A stretch of 5,107 bases of DNA from assembly GCA_903848435.1 (NCBI GenBank), contig CAINGG010000351.1, forward strand, positions 1-5,107. Direction: 5' to 3'. Source of the stretch: an uncultured Actinomycetes bacterium. GTDB lineage: Bacteria; Actinomycetota; Actinomycetes; S36-B12. Positions 4,843-5,107 of this stretch are shown here, in pieces (position 1 is the stretch's first letter; every line of letters starts with the position of its first letter). Both the position numbers and the translations under genes were made by a program. The notes below the pieces were generated by a model. It worked only from the letters and a program-made list of their open reading frames with translations, was not told where the DNA came from and ran no database searches.

Positions 4843-5107
4843 GCGTCGTGCGTGTCGAGGAGGTCTGGAAGTCCTTCGGCCAGGAATCGGTGCTGCGTGG
4901 CATCGATCTCGAGGTGGGGCTGCACGAAGTCGTCGTGCTCATCGGCGCCAGTGGCTCCGGCAAGTCGACGCTGCTGCGCTGCATCAATGGTCTGGAGACC
5001 GTCGATGCCGGTCGCATCATGCTCGATGACGATCTCGACGTGACGGGCTTCCACACCGATCTTGATGCGGTGAGACGGCGCGTGGGCATCGTCTTCCAGT
5101 CCTACAA
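4839..5107 (+). CDS. Amino acid ABC transporter ATP-binding protein, N-terminal part (cut by right edge)
   Basis: Cytoplasmic ATPase that drives the importer (GlnQ/HisP type). The first 89 residues are present, about a third of the usual length of around 250. The start MSVVRVEEVWKSFGQESVLR is the common beginning of this family. Walker A is GASGSGKST at 36-44 (K42 binds the ATP phosphates), followed by LLRCINGLETVDAGRI. The Q-loop glutamine is Q87 in VGIVFQSY, eight residues after the VRRR stretch. The signature LSGGQ, Walker B and H-loop would lie beyond the window. ATG 4839 overlaps the permease stop as ATGA, so translation is coupled. Between residues 62 and 78 the sequence is rich in Asp (LDDDLDVTG), the usual place for a variable loop in this family. 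I recognise the family with certainty, but not a specific substrate. Confidence 0.95.
   Translation, partial: MSVVRVEEVWKSFGQESVLRGIDLEVGLHEVVVLIGASGSGKSTLLRCINGLETVDAGRIMLDDDLDVTGFHTDLDAVRRRVGIVFQSY

Overview
The window comes from a high-GC Gram-positive bacterium, almost certainly an actinomycete (Actinomycetota). A WhiB-family iron-sulfur regulator and a DUF3039 protein are both actinobacterial hallmarks, GC is strongly biased at third codon positions, and the genes are tightly packed with GTG starts and 4-base stop/start overlaps. I cannot assign a genus from the sequence alone.

Layout. On the minus strand, reading leftward, a WhiB3/WhiD-type regulator (583 to 215) is followed 23 nt later by the first 63 codons of an ornithine carbamoyltransferase that runs off the left edge (191 to 1). 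A 116-nt divergent intergenic region (584-699) with several short inverted repeats separates this pair from the plus-strand genes. On the plus strand come a UPF0301/AlgH (YqgE) protein (700-1320), a small DUF3039 protein (1341-1619) and an MFS transporter whose start overlaps or abuts DUF3039 (about 1616 or 1670 to 2983). After a 45-nt gap with a good ribosome binding site comes a polar amino acid ABC importer: a lipoprotein substrate-binding protein (3029-3961), a permease (3958-4842, GTGA overlap) and an ATPase (from 4839, ATGA overlap) that is cut by the right edge.

How the genes work together. The three ABC genes clearly form one uptake system: an anchored receptor outside the cell, a membrane channel subunit and a cytoplasmic motor. 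Its substrate is probably an amino acid, but which one cannot be read with certainty. AlgH, DUF3039 and MFS are probably transcribed together but have no obvious shared function. The WhiB-OTC pair suggests, without proving, redox- or NO-responsive control of an arginine/ornithine step.

The most unusual sequence signals are a perfect 15-bp inverted repeat just after the binding-protein gene (3994-4028), an MFS gene with no ordinary start codon ahead of its first membrane helix, and the repeat cluster in the divergent promoter region. I see no RNA genes, CRISPR, insertion sequences, phage genes or evidence of a wholly new system. This looks like ordinary core and transport DNA with a few details worth checking.
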